Assembly: GCA_016744115.1 (NCBI GenBank)
Contig: JADGEZ010000024.1
Span: 1 to 32,155 of the forward strand
DNA length: 32,155 bases
Reading direction: 5' to 3'
Source: Sulfurimonas sp.
Lineage (GTDB): Bacteria; Campylobacterota; Campylobacteria; Campylobacterales; Sulfurimonadaceae
Under the pieces are notes generated by a model. The model made no database searches, was not told the origin of the DNA, and saw nothing but the letters and a program-made list of their open reading frames with translations. Shown piece by piece: positions 7,064 through 16,243 of this stretch; the first letter of the stretch is position 1; every line of letters begins with the position of its first letter. Both the position numbers and the translations under genes were made by a program.

Positions 7064-8323
7064 TTAGCGTGGATCTGCAATATATCCAGTAATCGCCGAA
7101 ATTGCGGCTACTGCAGAGTTGGCTAAATATACCTTAGAACTTCTGCTTCCCATGCGACCAACAAAGTTACGGTTAGTAGTTGAAACTGCCACTTCACCAT
7201 CTCCTAGTATTCCCATATATCCACCAAGGCATGCACCACAAGTAGGGTTTGAAACGACTCCACCTGCATCTATAATAATGTCCATATATCCAAGTTTATA
7301 AGCTTCTTTAAGAATTTTTTGCGTTCCAGGTGTTACGATAAGACGAACATCCTCGTGAACTTTCTTACCTTTTAAAATTTTAGCAGCAGTTTTTAAGTCA
7401 CCTAAACGACCATTGGTACAACTTCCGATAAATGCTTGATCTATCTTGATATTATCAGTAACTGCTTTGCTGATTGAGTGTCCATTTGATGGTAAAAATG
7501 GATAAGCGATTACAGGTTCTAGGTTTGCAACATCAATTTCAAGTATTTGAGTATAACTAGCATCAGCATCGGAGTAATGGATTTTAGGTTCTCTTGCTAA
7601 GTCCTTATCTGCTAAAAATTCTTTTGTGATCTCATCATAAGCCACTATTCCACTTTTCGCACCAGCTTCTATCGCCATATTACACATTGAAAATCTATCA
7701 TCCATACTTAAGTGTTGTATTGTGCTACCAGTGAACTCTAGTGTTTTATATAAAGCACCATCAACACCAATCATTCTGATAATTTCTAAAATAACATCTT
7801 TACCAGTAGTGTGAAGTTTAGGTTTCCCACTTAAAACTACTTTAATGGATTCTGGTATTTTAAACCAATTTCCTCCAGTTATCATGGCAAAGGCTAAGTC
7901 TGTTGAACCCATGCCAGTAGAAAATGCACCTAAAGCACCATGTGTGCAAGTGTGAGAATCTGCACCAATTATTACATCACCTGGAACGATTAGACCTTTT
8001 TCAGGCAAAAGAGCGTGTTCTATTCCCATGTCTTTTTCATCAAAAAAGTTCTTTAGTTTATGCTTTTTTGCAAATTCACGAGAGATTTTTGCTTGATTTG
8101 CAGATGCTATATCTTTAGCAGGGATGAAGTGATCAAGAACTATAGAAAACCCATCTGGATTAGCTAGTTCTTTTGCTCCACTTAGATTGAATGCAGATAT
8201 TGAGATAGGAGTTGTAATATCATTTCCAATAACCATATCAATAGTAGAATGGATTATCTCACCTGCAAAAACTTCACGACTAAGATGCTGAGAAAATATT
8301 TTTTCTGTTATAGTTTGTGCCAT
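7064..8323 (-). CDS. leuC: 3-isopropylmalate dehydratase large subunit LeuC
   Basis: Large subunit of the [4Fe-4S] enzyme that isomerises 2-isopropylmalate to 3-isopropylmalate in leucine synthesis. The cluster cysteines are C302 in GSCTNGR and C362 and C365 in NPTCGACLGG. GADSHTCTHGALGAFSTGMGSTD at about 120-142 is the aconitase-family active-site region. The 419-residue length is that of the archaeal/epsilon-type LeuC. The partner leuD and the other leu genes are not in the window. A homoaconitase-like activity cannot be excluded from sequence alone, but LeuC is the usual role. A ribosome site (aaggc) lies six bases before the start. Confidence 0.92.
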   Translation of the reverse strand: MAQTITEKIFSQHLSREVFAGEIIHSTIDMVIGNDITTPISISAFNLSGAKELANPDGFSIVLDHFIPAKDIASANQAKISREFAKKHKLKNFFDEKDMGIEHALLPEKGLIVPGDVIIGADSHTCTHGALGAFSTGMGSTDLAFAMITGGNWFKIPESIKVVLSGKPKLHTTGKDVILEIIRMIGVDGALYKTLEFTGSTIQHLSMDDRFSMCNMAIEAGAKSGIVAYDEITKEFLADKDLAREPKIHYSDADASYTQILEIDVANLEPVIAYPFLPSNGHSISKAVTDNIKIDQAFIGSCTNGRLGDLKTAAKILKGKKVHEDVRLIVTPGTQKILKEAYKLGYMDIIIDAGGVVSNPTCGACLGGYMGILGDGEVAVSTTNRNFVGRMGSRSSKVYLANSAVAAISAITGYIADPR

Positions 8324-8377
8324 TATATGCCTTAAATATATAAATTATTCTATAATTATACCATGAGTGCTTTAAAG

Positions 8378-9223
8378 CTATGGCATCACACTGCCAAAGA
8401 CCTTTCTAAGAGTTGCAGTTGTTTGGTGAGCTGGATTTGTACGAATCATTTTTTCCTGTTGAGCAATCATTAAAAATATAGCATCTATTGTATGATTGGT
8501 TACATATTCTTCTATATTTACTCCCTCTTGTGGGATATGCTTTTTTATATGTAGTTTTTCAGCCATATCCATAAAGTTTGAAACTTTAGCAAATGCTTTC
8601 ATCCCAGGATCGGCTACTTCTTTTATAGCATCATAGTATTTATAGACCTTATTTGTTTTCATCTCTTTAATGATGATAGGAGTGATAAGCTTTTTTAGAT
8701 CTTCTCTTGTATGTTTTTTAAAGTAATCCGTTGCAGGACTTCCATCCATCATTAAAATATCTGCAGCATCATTAAAAGACATCTCATCAACTGAATCAAC
8801 AAAAACAGCAGCAGTTTGTGGAGCAGCTTGAGCCGCAGCTCTATTCATAGACAAGATAAAGTCATCTATCATAGCTCCACCTCCACCTGCACGAATCATT
8901 GACTCCATTTGAGAAAATGGTGGAGGTAAGGGAATATGAACGGCTGGATTGTCCATAAAGCCACCTTTTTTACCTAAAATATCAACAGCTTTTTCTACGC
9001 CTATTTTTAAGGCTTGTTTAAAGGCTTTTGTAATGAGTTCAGTACTTAGAATTCCGCCTGTCATGGTTTGGACAACCTCTTTAGGACTCATATCAGAAGG
9101 GTGAGCGAACTTTTTAAAATCTTTCACTGAGTCTTCCGCCTTATTCATCATCTCACTAAAGCTAAATGCTTGAAGTGAAATAGAAGCGATTAGTATTGAA
9201 CTTAATAGAATCTTTTTTCTCAT
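8378..9223 (-). CDS. Exported DUF4197 family protein
   Basis: A 281-residue protein with a signal peptide at 1-20 (cut near LQAFS), expected in the periplasm. The body fits DUF4197, an all-helical domain of unknown role: KQALKIGVEKAVDILGKKGGF, IPLPPPF, and LILMMDGSPATDYFKKHT-like text in the middle. The C-terminus NHTIDAIFLMIAQQEKMIRTNP is also typical. It sits nine bases after the unknown gene upstream and shares its transcript. No function can be named. Confidence 0.75.
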   Translation of the reverse strand: MRKKILLSSILIASISLQAFSFSEMMNKAEDSVKDFKKFAHPSDMSPKEVVQTMTGGILSTELITKAFKQALKIGVEKAVDILGKKGGFMDNPAVHIPLPPPFSQMESMIRAGGGGAMIDDFILSMNRAAAQAAPQTAAVFVDSVDEMSFNDAADILMMDGSPATDYFKKHTREDLKKLITPIIIKEMKTNKVYKYYDAIKEVADPGMKAFAKVSNFMDMAEKLHIKKHIPQEGVNIEEYVTNHTIDAIFLMIAQQEKMIRTNPAHQTTATLRKVFGSVMP

Positions 9224-9232
9224 TATTTTCCC

Positions 9233-9736
9233 TTATATTTCGTATTTTAACGCTTTTTTAGTAAATTCAGTTGAACAAAAAAACATTGCAATAAAAATTG
9301 GATTTAGTTTTACATCATTCTCATCAACTATATCAAAAATTTTAAAGCTAAACCCTTCTCCGTCATTAGGATTTTGTGGTTTTACTAAAAATTCTATAGG
9401 TGCGAGAGTTTTGAGCATATTTAAGATAATCTTTCTTTTTTTAGCATTATCATAGTTTAAAATATTTAAGTCTGAATTTTCAGAACTTCTATACTCTAGT
9501 AAAATTTCTTCTAAGACATCGATCTTATCTTTGAAAACAACTTTATTCCACGAGATACTTGTCTTATTAGAACTGATTTTTTTTTCTTTACTCATAAGGG
9601 GATTTGGTCTTTTTGTTTTCATAGCTTCAATAAGCCCAAGTAAAAAATTTGTCCCTCCTACGCTTTGAGAAGCTTTTTCCATAAAAAGATGGATGAAGGC
9701 TTTTGCATCTTGATTTTGTTTAGTAAAATTGCACAT
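9233..9736 (-). CDS. Conserved-looking protein of unknown function
   Basis: A 167-residue protein without signal peptide or membrane segment, so probably cytoplasmic. I do not recognise a family. Visible features are a lysine-rich middle (residues 45-70), an acidic helix DVLEEILLEYRSSENSDL near 73-90, and a C-terminal FKIFDIVDENDVKLNPIFIAMFFCS. A ribosome site (aggaa) precedes the ATG, and the DUF4197 gene follows after nine bases, which supports it as a real gene and an operon partner. Confidence 0.6.
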   Translation of the reverse strand: MCNFTKQNQDAKAFIHLFMEKASQSVGGTNFLLGLIEAMKTKRPNPLMSKEKKISSNKTSISWNKVVFKDKIDVLEEILLEYRSSENSDLNILNYDNAKKRKIILNMLKTLAPIEFLVKPQNPNDGEGFSFKIFDIVDENDVKLNPIFIAMFFCSTEFTKKALKYEI

Positions 9737-9963
9737 TGAATTTTTCCTATTTTGGTATTTTACTATTATACATTAATATATATTGTTTTTCCGAGGAATA
9801 AAATGTAAGTCAGAAAGTATAAATAAACGAACACTATGCTTAATAATACTTACAGTAATTTTTACAAAATAACAATATAATTTATAGCAATATTTCATGT
9901 AAATAACATCCCTATACTATCAAAATAAACTTTGTTTAAAGCCGATTATTATGCTACATCAGC

Positions 9964-9969
9964 TATAAT
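9964..9969 (+). promoter_or_regulatory. Candidate -10 element for metH
   Basis: TATAAT at 9964-9969 in the 369-base gap upstream of metH. Start of transcription would fall near 9976. The rest of the gap (9737-9960) is very AT-rich, with no gene and no clear riboswitch or hairpin that I could see. Confidence 0.35.
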
Positions 9970-9998
9970 TACTAATCTTAAAAGTAAGGTTTTATCTA

Positions 9999-10106
9999 TT
10001 GAAAACACAACAAGTTAAATATCAATTTCTAATAAAATCAAAGAAGACAATTATGCTAGCAAAACACTCAAAATTCAATTATTCCATAAAGAAGCTATTT
10101 TTATAA
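9999..10106 (+). CDS. Possible 35-residue leader ORF overlapping the metH start
   Basis: A TTG-initiated frame with an AAGG nine bases upstream. Its stop TAA shares the A of the metH ATG (TAATG). A shorter ATG version from 10053 encodes MLAKHSKFNYSIKKLFL. Because metH itself has no well-spaced ribosome site, ribosomes finishing this frame could restart on metH. Basic composition, no homolog recognised. This is inference from layout. Confidence 0.3.
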   Translation: MKTQQVKYQFLIKSKKTIMLAKHSKFNYSIKKLFL

Positions 10107-13100
10107 TGACAACAAAACAATATATCTTAAAAACAATTCAAACTCGTCCGCTTATCATTGATGGGGCGATGGGTACACAACTTCAAGAGAGAGATGATAA
10201 TATTCCAGAATCTGCGTGGGAAGGAAATGAGGGTTGTAATGAACTTCTTAATGTTACATGTCCTCAAGTTCTAAGTGAAATATTTCATGCTTATCTCACT
10301 TCTGGTGCTGACTTTATCACAACAAATACCTTTGGTTCTTTTTCATGGGTTTTAGATGAGTACCAGATAGGTAGCCGTGCTTATGAACTTACAAAGGCTG
10401 GAGCGAAGCTTGTAAAACAAGAGTGTGATAAGTTTTCAACTCCTACTCATCCGAGGTTTTGTCTGGGTTCAGTTGGTCCTGGAACAAAACTTCCCTCTCT
10501 TGGACACATCACTTATGATGAGATGTATGAGGGTTATACTGATTTTTGCTGTGCCTTGATAGATGGGGGTGTTGATGTTTTCTTACTAGAAACTTGTCAA
10601 GATCCACTCCAAATAAAAGCAGCACTTCATGCAGCTCAAGAAGCCTCTAGGTTACGAGATAAAGAGATTCCAATCATGGTTTCTGTTACGGTTGAGCTAA
10701 GTGGAACTATGCTCATTGGTACTGATGCAGAAACTATTGCCACTATTTTAGAGCCTTTTGATATTTTAAGTCTTGGGTTTAACTGTGGGACTGGACCAGA
10801 ACAAGTCTTAAAACATGTAAGAACTCTCAGCGAAGTATGGCATAAGCCTATCTCTATTCATGCAAATGCAGGACTTCCTCAAAACCATGGAGGATATACT
10901 TACTATCCTATGAACCCAGAGGAGTTTTCAAAACATCAGGAAAAATTTTTAGACTTTGATGGAGTAAGCTTTTTGGGTGGATGTTGCGGAACTACACCTC
11001 AACATATTCGCTCTCTTGTAGATAAAGTCTCAACTCTCAAACCTAAAGCACCAACAGGGAGTCACCCTACTTCTGTTGCCTCACTTTTTAATACCGCCCT
11101 ATTGATGCAAGAACCTGCTCCTTTACTTATGGGAGAACGCTCAAATGCAACAGGTTCAAAAGCCTTTCGTGAACTTCTTTTGGCCGAAGATTACGAGGGA
11201 ACTTTGAGTGTCGCTCAACAGCAAGTTCGAGCAGGAGCTCATGTCATAGATGTCAATGTTGGTTTTGCAGGTAGAGATGAAACCAAGGATATGAATGCAG
11301 TAATGGGGATGTATAACCAAAAAATCGTCCTCCCTTTGATGCCAGATTCTACTCAAACATCTGGACTTGAAACTGCACTTAAAAATATCGGTGGAAAGCC
11401 TATATTAAACTCGGTAAACCTTGAAGATGGTGAAGAAAAATTTGACTCAGTTTGTGCTTTAGCTAAAAAGTACGGAACATCTCTAGTGTGTCTTACTATT
11501 GATGAGCTAGGAATGGCTAAAACAATTGAAGATAAACTCAAAGTTGCAGATAGGATTATCGACCTTGCAACAAACCGCCATGGTATCAAAAAAGAGGATT
11601 TAATCTTTGATGTTCTTACCTTTACTCTAGGAAGTGGAGATCAAGAATACTGGGATGCTGGGATTAATACTATAGAAGCGATTAAAGCATTACGCATCAA
11701 ACATCCAGAGGTTAGTGCGACTTTGGGTCTCTCAAACATCTCTTTTGGTTTAGATAAAGATGCTCGACCTTACCTAAACTCTATGTTTTTGCATCATTGT
11801 TTAAAAGCTGGTCTTACTTCTGTTATTATCAATGTGAAGCATATTATCCCTATTAATAAAATAAGCAAAGAAGATCAAGAAATTTGTGATGATCTCATCT
11901 TTAACCGCAAAGCAAATGGTCAAGCACTTTTTGCTTTTATTGAGCATTTTAGTAGCAAAGAAGCGATTGATACCTCCCTTGATGATGCGGAGTATTTAGC
12001 CATGAATGATGAAGAAAAAATTGCTAAACTTCTTATGGATGGAGATAAAGAGAGAATGATACCTCTCGTTGAAACAGCCCGTCAAAAAATAGCTCCAGAG
12101 AAAATAGTAAATGAGATTTTAATTGATGCTATGAAAGTCGTAGGGGAACTTTTTGGAAGTGGACAGATGCAACTCCCTTTTGTACTTCAATCAGCAGAAA
12201 CAATGAAAAAAACAGTAAATTACCTCAATCCATACCTACCAAAAATCGAAAAAGAAGTTGATACCACTTTAGCCTTAGGAACTGTAAAAGGTGATGTGCA
12301 TGATGTTGGTAAAAATCTTGTAGATATTATCCTCTCAAACAATGGTTATAAGGTTGTCAATCTCGGTATCAAAGTTGAACTTGATACATTTTTACAAACC
12401 TTAGATAAAGGACATATTTCCGCTTTTGGAATGAGTGGACTTTTGGTTAAATCTACACAGGTGATGCAAGAAAATCTCAAAATTTTAAAAGAAAAAAACA
12501 TTACAATTCCTATTCTTTTAGGTGGAGCTGCCCTTACTCGTACCTTTATAGATGATTTTTGCCGTCCATTTTATGATGGACCTATCTTTTACTGTAAAGA
12601 TGCCTTTGATGGAGTAACTGCGATGAGTAGAATAGAATCTGGCAATCTTGATACAAATCTTCATGGTAAAGATGGCGAAGAAAAAGTAACTAAAAAGAAA
12701 AAAGAGATAATTATTCCTCCATTTGAAGACTTAAAGATGCCCTCACGAGATGTGAGAGTTCCCACTCCTCCTTTTTGGGGTAGGCGTGAGATAAAACTTA
12801 CACAACAACAAATTGAGATGGCTTTTGAATGGATAAACCATAAAATACTTTTTAAATCTCGTTGGGGCTATAGCTCTAAGGGGATGACTAAAGAAGCTCA
12901 TGAAAAGCAACTAGATGAGGTTGTCTGGCCAGCTTATGAAAAACTCAAAAAGCAATTTTTACAAGAAAAACTATTTGAGCCAACTATCATTTATGGTTAC
13001 TGGCCTTGTAGAAGTGATGATAACAAACTCCTTATCTTTGATGAGCATCAGGGCTATAATTCTGATAAACAAATAAACAGACTTCCATTAGATGAGCGAA

Positions 13101-13597
13101 GAAAACAAGCCATAAAAGAGTTCTCATTTCCAAGGCAAAGAAAATCACCCCACCGTGCGTTGAGTGACTTTTTTCATGCTGATAGAGACGATGTTATAGC
13201 ACTAACCTGTGTGAGTGCTGGAGCTAAAATATCCGATGCTGAAAGAGAAGTTATGGATGCTGGAGACTACACACTCTACTATCAATTTCATGGATTAGGA
13301 GTTGAACTCGCCGAAGCTCTTGCGGAGATAGCCCACAAACAAGTAAGACTTGATTTAAACATTAGCGATAATGAGGGGAGTAAACTCTCAGATGTACAGA
13401 TGAACAAATACCAAGGAAGTAGATACTCTTTTGGCTATGCAGCCTGTCCAGATTTAGAACTCAATCGCCCTTTATTTGACTTACTAGAACCCGAAGAATT
13501 TGCAATAGAGTTAAGTGAAACTTTTCAAATTCACCCCGAACAATCAACATCAGCATTAGTAGTGTATCATCCTAATGCTACTTATTATAATGTCTAA
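10106..13597 (+). CDS. metH: Cobalamin-dependent methionine synthase MetH
   Basis: Transfers the methyl group of methyltetrahydrofolate to homocysteine through methylcobalamin. All modules are present in 1163 residues. The homocysteine domain (1-310) has zinc ligands C227 (NCGTG) and C293/C294 (GGCCGT). The folate domain is about 335-600 (MGERSNATGSKAF at its start). The cobalamin cap and binding domains are about 640-880, with H732 in DVHDVGKN as lower cobalt ligand. The AdoMet-binding reactivation domain is about 900-1163, with RYSFGYAACPD near 1106-1116. It is slightly shorter than E. coli MetH (1227) but complete. The nearest purine-like ribosome site is about 12 bases from the ATG, which is weak. 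Confidence 0.97.
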   Translation: MTTKQYILKTIQTRPLIIDGAMGTQLQERDDNIPESAWEGNEGCNELLNVTCPQVLSEIFHAYLTSGADFITTNTFGSFSWVLDEYQIGSRAYELTKAGAKLVKQECDKFSTPTHPRFCLGSVGPGTKLPSLGHITYDEMYEGYTDFCCALIDGGVDVFLLETCQDPLQIKAALHAAQEASRLRDKEIPIMVSVTVELSGTMLIGTDAETIATILEPFDILSLGFNCGTGPEQVLKHVRTLSEVWHKPISIHANAGLPQNHGGYTYYPMNPEEFSKHQEKFLDFDGVSFLGGCCGTTPQHIRSLVDKVSTLKPKAPTGSHPTSVASLFNTALLMQEPAPLLMGERSNATGSKAFRELLLAEDYEGTLSVAQQQVRAGAHVIDVNVGFAGRDETKDMNAVMGMYNQKIVLPLMPDSTQTSGLETALKNIGGKPILNSVNLEDGEEKFDSVCALAKKYGTSLVCLTIDELGMAKTIEDKLKVADRIIDLATNRHGIKKEDLIFDVLTFTLGSGDQEYWDAGINTIEAIKALRIKHPEVSATLGLSNISFGLDKDARPYLNSMFLHHCLKAGLTSVIINVKHIIPINKISKEDQEICDDLIFNRKANGQALFAFIEHFSSKEAIDTSLDDAEYLAMNDEEKIAKLLMDGDKERMIPLVETARQKIAPEKIVNEILIDAMKVVGELFGSGQMQLPFVLQSAETMKKTVNYLNPYLPKIEKEVDTTLALGTVKGDVHDVGKNLVDIILSNNGYKVVNLGIKVELDTFLQTLDKGHISAFGMSGLLVKSTQVMQENLKILKEKNITIPILLGGAALTRTFIDDFCRPFYDGPIFYCKDAFDGVTAMSRIESGNLDTNLHGKDGEEKVTKKKKEIIIPPFEDLKMPSRDVRVPTPPFWGRREIKLTQQQIEMAFEWINHKILFKSRWGYSSKGMTKEAHEKQLDEVVWPAYEKLKKQFLQEKLFEPTIIYGYWPCRSDDNKLLIFDEHQGYNSDKQINRLPLDERRKQAIKEFSFPRQRKSPHRALSDFFHADRDDVIALTCVSAGAKISDAEREVMDAGDYTLYYQFHGLGVELAEALAEIAHKQVRLDLNISDNEGSKLSDVQMNKYQGSRYSFGYAACPDLELNRPLFDLLEPEEFAIELSETFQIHPEQSTSALVVYHPNATYYNV

Positions 13598-13606
13598 AAT
13601 TTACTT

Positions 13607-13650
13607 CTTTTGTCACCCTGAACTAGATTTTGAATCAAGTTTAGAATGAC
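13607..13650. repeat. REP-like palindromic repeat, copy 1
   Basis: An imperfect inverted repeat between 13612-13624 (gtcaccctgaact) and 13638-13650 (agtttagaatgac). The 18 bases at 13607-13624, read on the minus strand, match 18488-18505 at 17 of 18 positions. It lies between the convergent metH and transglycosylase genes. Confidence 0.65.
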
Positions 13651-13651
13651 G

Positions 13652-13668
13652 GGCTATGTGAAATAGCC
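13652..13668. terminator. Short hairpin between convergent genes
   Basis: A perfect 6-bp stem GGCTAT / ATAGCC around a 5-base loop, directly after the palindromic repeat and six bases before the stop codon of the opposing gene. No T-run follows on either strand, so its action as a terminator is uncertain. Confidence 0.35.
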
Positions 13669-13673
13669 GTGAG

Positions 13674-14645
13674 TTACTTAGTGATACTGAGGTGTGTATC
13701 ATACGCTAGCCTCATCACCCCTATAGCATAGTTAGAGGAGTTATTATATCTCATAATATATTTTGCATATTTTTTTAGATATTGCAACTCTTTTTTGTCA
13801 CAAGCAAAACAATCATACTTTTTCCCTGTTCTTGTACTTTGACTATAAACAAAAGAAGCATTTTTATGTTCAAAATCATACTCATACCAATCAGCCTCAA
13901 CTTTTGACATATCTGGAATTTTTTCCCATTGTATGAGTTTAGAGTAGCTAGCTTTTTTATTTAAATATTTTGCAGCCGAGAGGATAGCATCGTTCATATT
14001 TGTTAAATCTCCAACTTTATCTGTATCACTATCTATATAAATGAAACTACTCGGCATAAACTGAGGGATTCCAACTGCTCCTGCATATGAGCTAGCAAGA
14101 TTACATTCCAATGGGCTAAAACCATTATTATAACAGTAGGAGATGATTGAAACCATATTCGATTTTCCCATATTTAACAACCATCTCTCACGCTTAGTTT
14201 TTGGATTCACCTTTAGTACAAGAGTATTAAAAACTTCAAAGGCATCATAACTTGGTTTAATTATTCCTAGTTTTGTTTCTTTCATTAAAATAGCGGCGAT
14301 GACTTCTCTATTAACCCCGTATTTTAACTCGGCTCTATCATATACTTTATCATATTTTTTTACATGTTCTATAATCTTTGGAAGATATTTCACTAAAGCA
14401 TTATTTGCTTTTTTTTCATTTGCACGGTGCGTTTTAATTTTATTTGGATGGAAAAGTTTAAAACTTCTCTCATCCATTTTTTTTGTTTTTGATGAAAGTA
14501 AAAAGAGATTTGCCTCATAAACAGGGACACCTTTTTTTATAACTTTCTTACAAATCTCTGTATAATTTTTGTTTTGAAATTCACAGTTTGTGTATTTAGC
14601 AAAAAGCATAGTGCTTAACACTAAAAGTAAAAGAGTTTTAATCAT
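13674..14645 (-). CDS. Lytic murein transglycosylase, MltB-like
   Basis: An exported peptidoglycan-cleaving enzyme of the SLT_2/MltB type, which releases 1,6-anhydroMurNAc ends. Signal peptide at 1-16. The probable catalytic glutamate is E123 in AAILMKETKLG. The substrate-binding block SSYAGAVGIPQFMPSSF is at 185-201, followed by DSDTDKVGDL. No lipobox is seen, so it may be soluble. Its ATG overlaps the end of murU by eight bases (ATGATTAA), so it is translationally coupled to the MurNAc salvage genes. Its product is what anmK upstream would use, which gives the operon a simple logic. Confidence 0.88.
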   Translation of the reverse strand: MIKTLLLLVLSTMLFAKYTNCEFQNKNYTEICKKVIKKGVPVYEANLFLLSSKTKKMDERSFKLFHPNKIKTHRANEKKANNALVKYLPKIIEHVKKYDKVYDRAELKYGVNREVIAAILMKETKLGIIKPSYDAFEVFNTLVLKVNPKTKRERWLLNMGKSNMVSIISYCYNNGFSPLECNLASSYAGAVGIPQFMPSSFIYIDSDTDKVGDLTNMNDAILSAAKYLNKKASYSKLIQWEKIPDMSKVEADWYEYDFEHKNASFVYSQSTRTGKKYDCFACDKKELQYLKKYAKYIMRYNNSSNYAIGVMRLAYDTHLSITK

Positions 14646-15306
14646 TTTTCATCCTATCGTTAATATCTTTTAATCTTTGAGGAGTGCCTATGTCATACCA
14701 TTCTCCGTGATAAATCTCAGCACTTATTTTTTTATTTTCTATCTCTTGTCTTAGCAGTGGACCTAGAGGAGATTTTCCTGGACTAAGAGAGTGGAAAAGT
14801 TTTGGATTGTAGTACCCAATACCTGAAAAAGTATATTGCTCGTCTGCTTCATTTAAAACTAAAGTTCTGTTTAAGCCAAAATCACCATTTGGATTATGAT
14901 TAGGGTTTTTTACTAAGATTAGATGTGCTAACATATCATTCAAATTAAATTCTGCATCAAAACTATAATCACAAAATATATCTCCATTAATAACTAAAAA
15001 AGGCTCGTTTCCTAAGAGTGGGAGTGCTTTTTTTATTCCACCAGCACTCTCTAAACCACCACTTTCTTGCTCGTTTGAGTAGATTATCTCTATCCCATAC
15101 TTTGAGCCATCACCAAGATATGCAGGAATTTTATCCCCTAAATAAGCGATGTTAATTATGAGCTCTTTAAAGCCTGATTTTACAAGCTTTTCTATATGGT
15201 AAAGTATTAAAGCTTTTTTATTTACCTCTAAAAGAGGTTTCGGCATAAAATCTGTAAGGGGCCGCATTCTCTCACCTCGACCAGCAGCCAATACCATCGC
15301 CTTCAT
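14638..15306 (-). CDS. murU: N-acetylmuramate-1-phosphate uridylyltransferase, MurU-like
   Basis: A sugar-phosphate nucleotidyltransferase of 222 residues expected to make UDP-MurNAc from MurNAc-1-phosphate, bypassing MurA/MurB. The signature LAAGRGERMRPLT is at 6-18, with K23 in MPKPLLEV and INGDIF later. I start it at 15306 (MKAMVLAAG) because the family begins there and an aaagag site precedes it; a longer frame to 15369 would lie inside amgK. The amgK stop is one base upstream. General NTP_transferase proteins look alike, so the MurU call rests largely on the adjacent amgK and anmK. Confidence 0.85.
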   Translation of the reverse strand: MKAMVLAAGRGERMRPLTDFMPKPLLEVNKKALILYHIEKLVKSGFKELIINIAYLGDKIPAYLGDGSKYGIEIIYSNEQESGGLESAGGIKKALPLLGNEPFLVINGDIFCDYSFDAEFNLNDMLAHLILVKNPNHNPNGDFGLNRTLVLNEADEQYTFSGIGYYNPKLFHSLSPGKSPLGPLLRQEIENKKISAEIYHGEWYDIGTPQRLKDINDRMKND

Positions 15307-15307
15307 A

Positions 15308-16243
15308 CTACAGCTCTTTAAATATTTGGTGCAGAGGTTTTGTTTCTTCGTAAAGTCTTGCTGTATCAAAAAGATATTGAAGCGTAAGGGGTATATTTTC
15401 TAAATACTGCATTTTTTCATCTCTTTTAAAAAGTCTTGCAAAAATACCAAGCACTTTCATATGTCTTTGCATACTTGCGAAATCAAACCATCTTATAAAT
15501 GTAGCATCATCAATTTTAATCCCTTTCTTATCTCTAAAGTAAAGAACTAATTTTAGTATATCTTCACGCTTAAACTCTATATATGAATCTTCTAAAAGTG
15601 ATGCTAAGTCATAAGTGATTGCTCCACTCATTGCATCTTGATAATCTATAATACCTATTTTTTCATTTTTTTTAAGCATAATGTTACGAGAATGAAAATC
15701 TCTATGAACAAAAACATTTTGTGTTTGAGTTAAAACAACATCTGAAACAGCATCTATTACATTAGAAATGATATTTTTTTGCTCTTTACTAAGGTTTACA
15801 GGAAGGAATTTATCTATATACCACTCTTGCATCAAATTCATTTCACTTATTAAAAAGCTTTTATTGTATACTGGCAGTCCTGAAACATCTGCGTCTTGCA
15901 TTTTTATTATTTCATCAATAGCTTTTTTATAAAGATCTTCAAAATTATTTTCATCTAATATATCAAGATAATGTATTGAACCCAAATCTTCTAAGATTAA
16001 AAAACCCTTTTTAATATTTTGTCTTAGTATTTTAGGCACTTTTACCTTTACGGCTAAAAGCTTTTTTGTCACACTTACAAAAGGTTTTACGCAGTCTAAT
16101 TCAAGTGAAGCATCCATCAAAATAAGGCTCTTTTCACCTTTAAATAACCTATAGTATTTTCTAAAACTCGCATCAGCGAACACAACTTCGATCTCATAGT
16201 CTTTGTAAGAAGTTTTATTTAACCAAGTTATAATATTATCCAT
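15308..16243 (-). CDS. amgK: Anomeric MurNAc/GlcNAc kinase, AmgK-like
   Basis: A phosphotransferase of the aminoglycoside kinase/choline kinase fold, expected to form MurNAc-1-phosphate from free MurNAc. Catalytic loop VHRDFHSRNI (H180, D182, N186 region) and the metal-binding IDYQDA (D200). N-terminal DASFRKYYRL fits AmgK. I prefer the ATG at 16243: AGGTGG sits five bases before it, whereas the upstream GTG at 16252 has no site. Its start region overlaps the last codons of anmK, and murU follows one base after the stop, giving a tight anmK-amgK-murU chain. Confidence 0.87.
   Translation of the reverse strand: MDNIITWLNKTSYKDYEIEVVFADASFRKYYRLFKGEKSLILMDASLELDCVKPFVSVTKKLLAVKVKVPKILRQNIKKGFLILEDLGSIHYLDILDENNFEDLYKKAIDEIIKMQDADVSGLPVYNKSFLISEMNLMQEWYIDKFLPVNLSKEQKNIISNVIDAVSDVVLTQTQNVFVHRDFHSRNIMLKKNEKIGIIDYQDAMSGAITYDLASLLEDSYIEFKREDILKLVLYFRDKKGIKIDDATFIRWFDFASMQRHMKVLGIFARLFKRDEKMQYLENIPLTLQYLFDTARLYEETKPLHQIFKEL

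Noticed and set aside
9737-9960. Search for a cobalamin or SAM riboswitch upstream of metH
   Set aside because: I found no conserved B12-box-like or SAM-type core; the region is plain AT-rich DNA.
11156-11589. Two minus-strand open frames inside metH
   Set aside because: Both sit inside a continuous, domain-complete metH and show no ribosome site or family pattern.
15307-15369. N-terminal extension of murU to 15369
   Set aside because: The extension overlaps amgK coding sequence and precedes the normal family start MKAMVLAAG, which has its own ribosome site.
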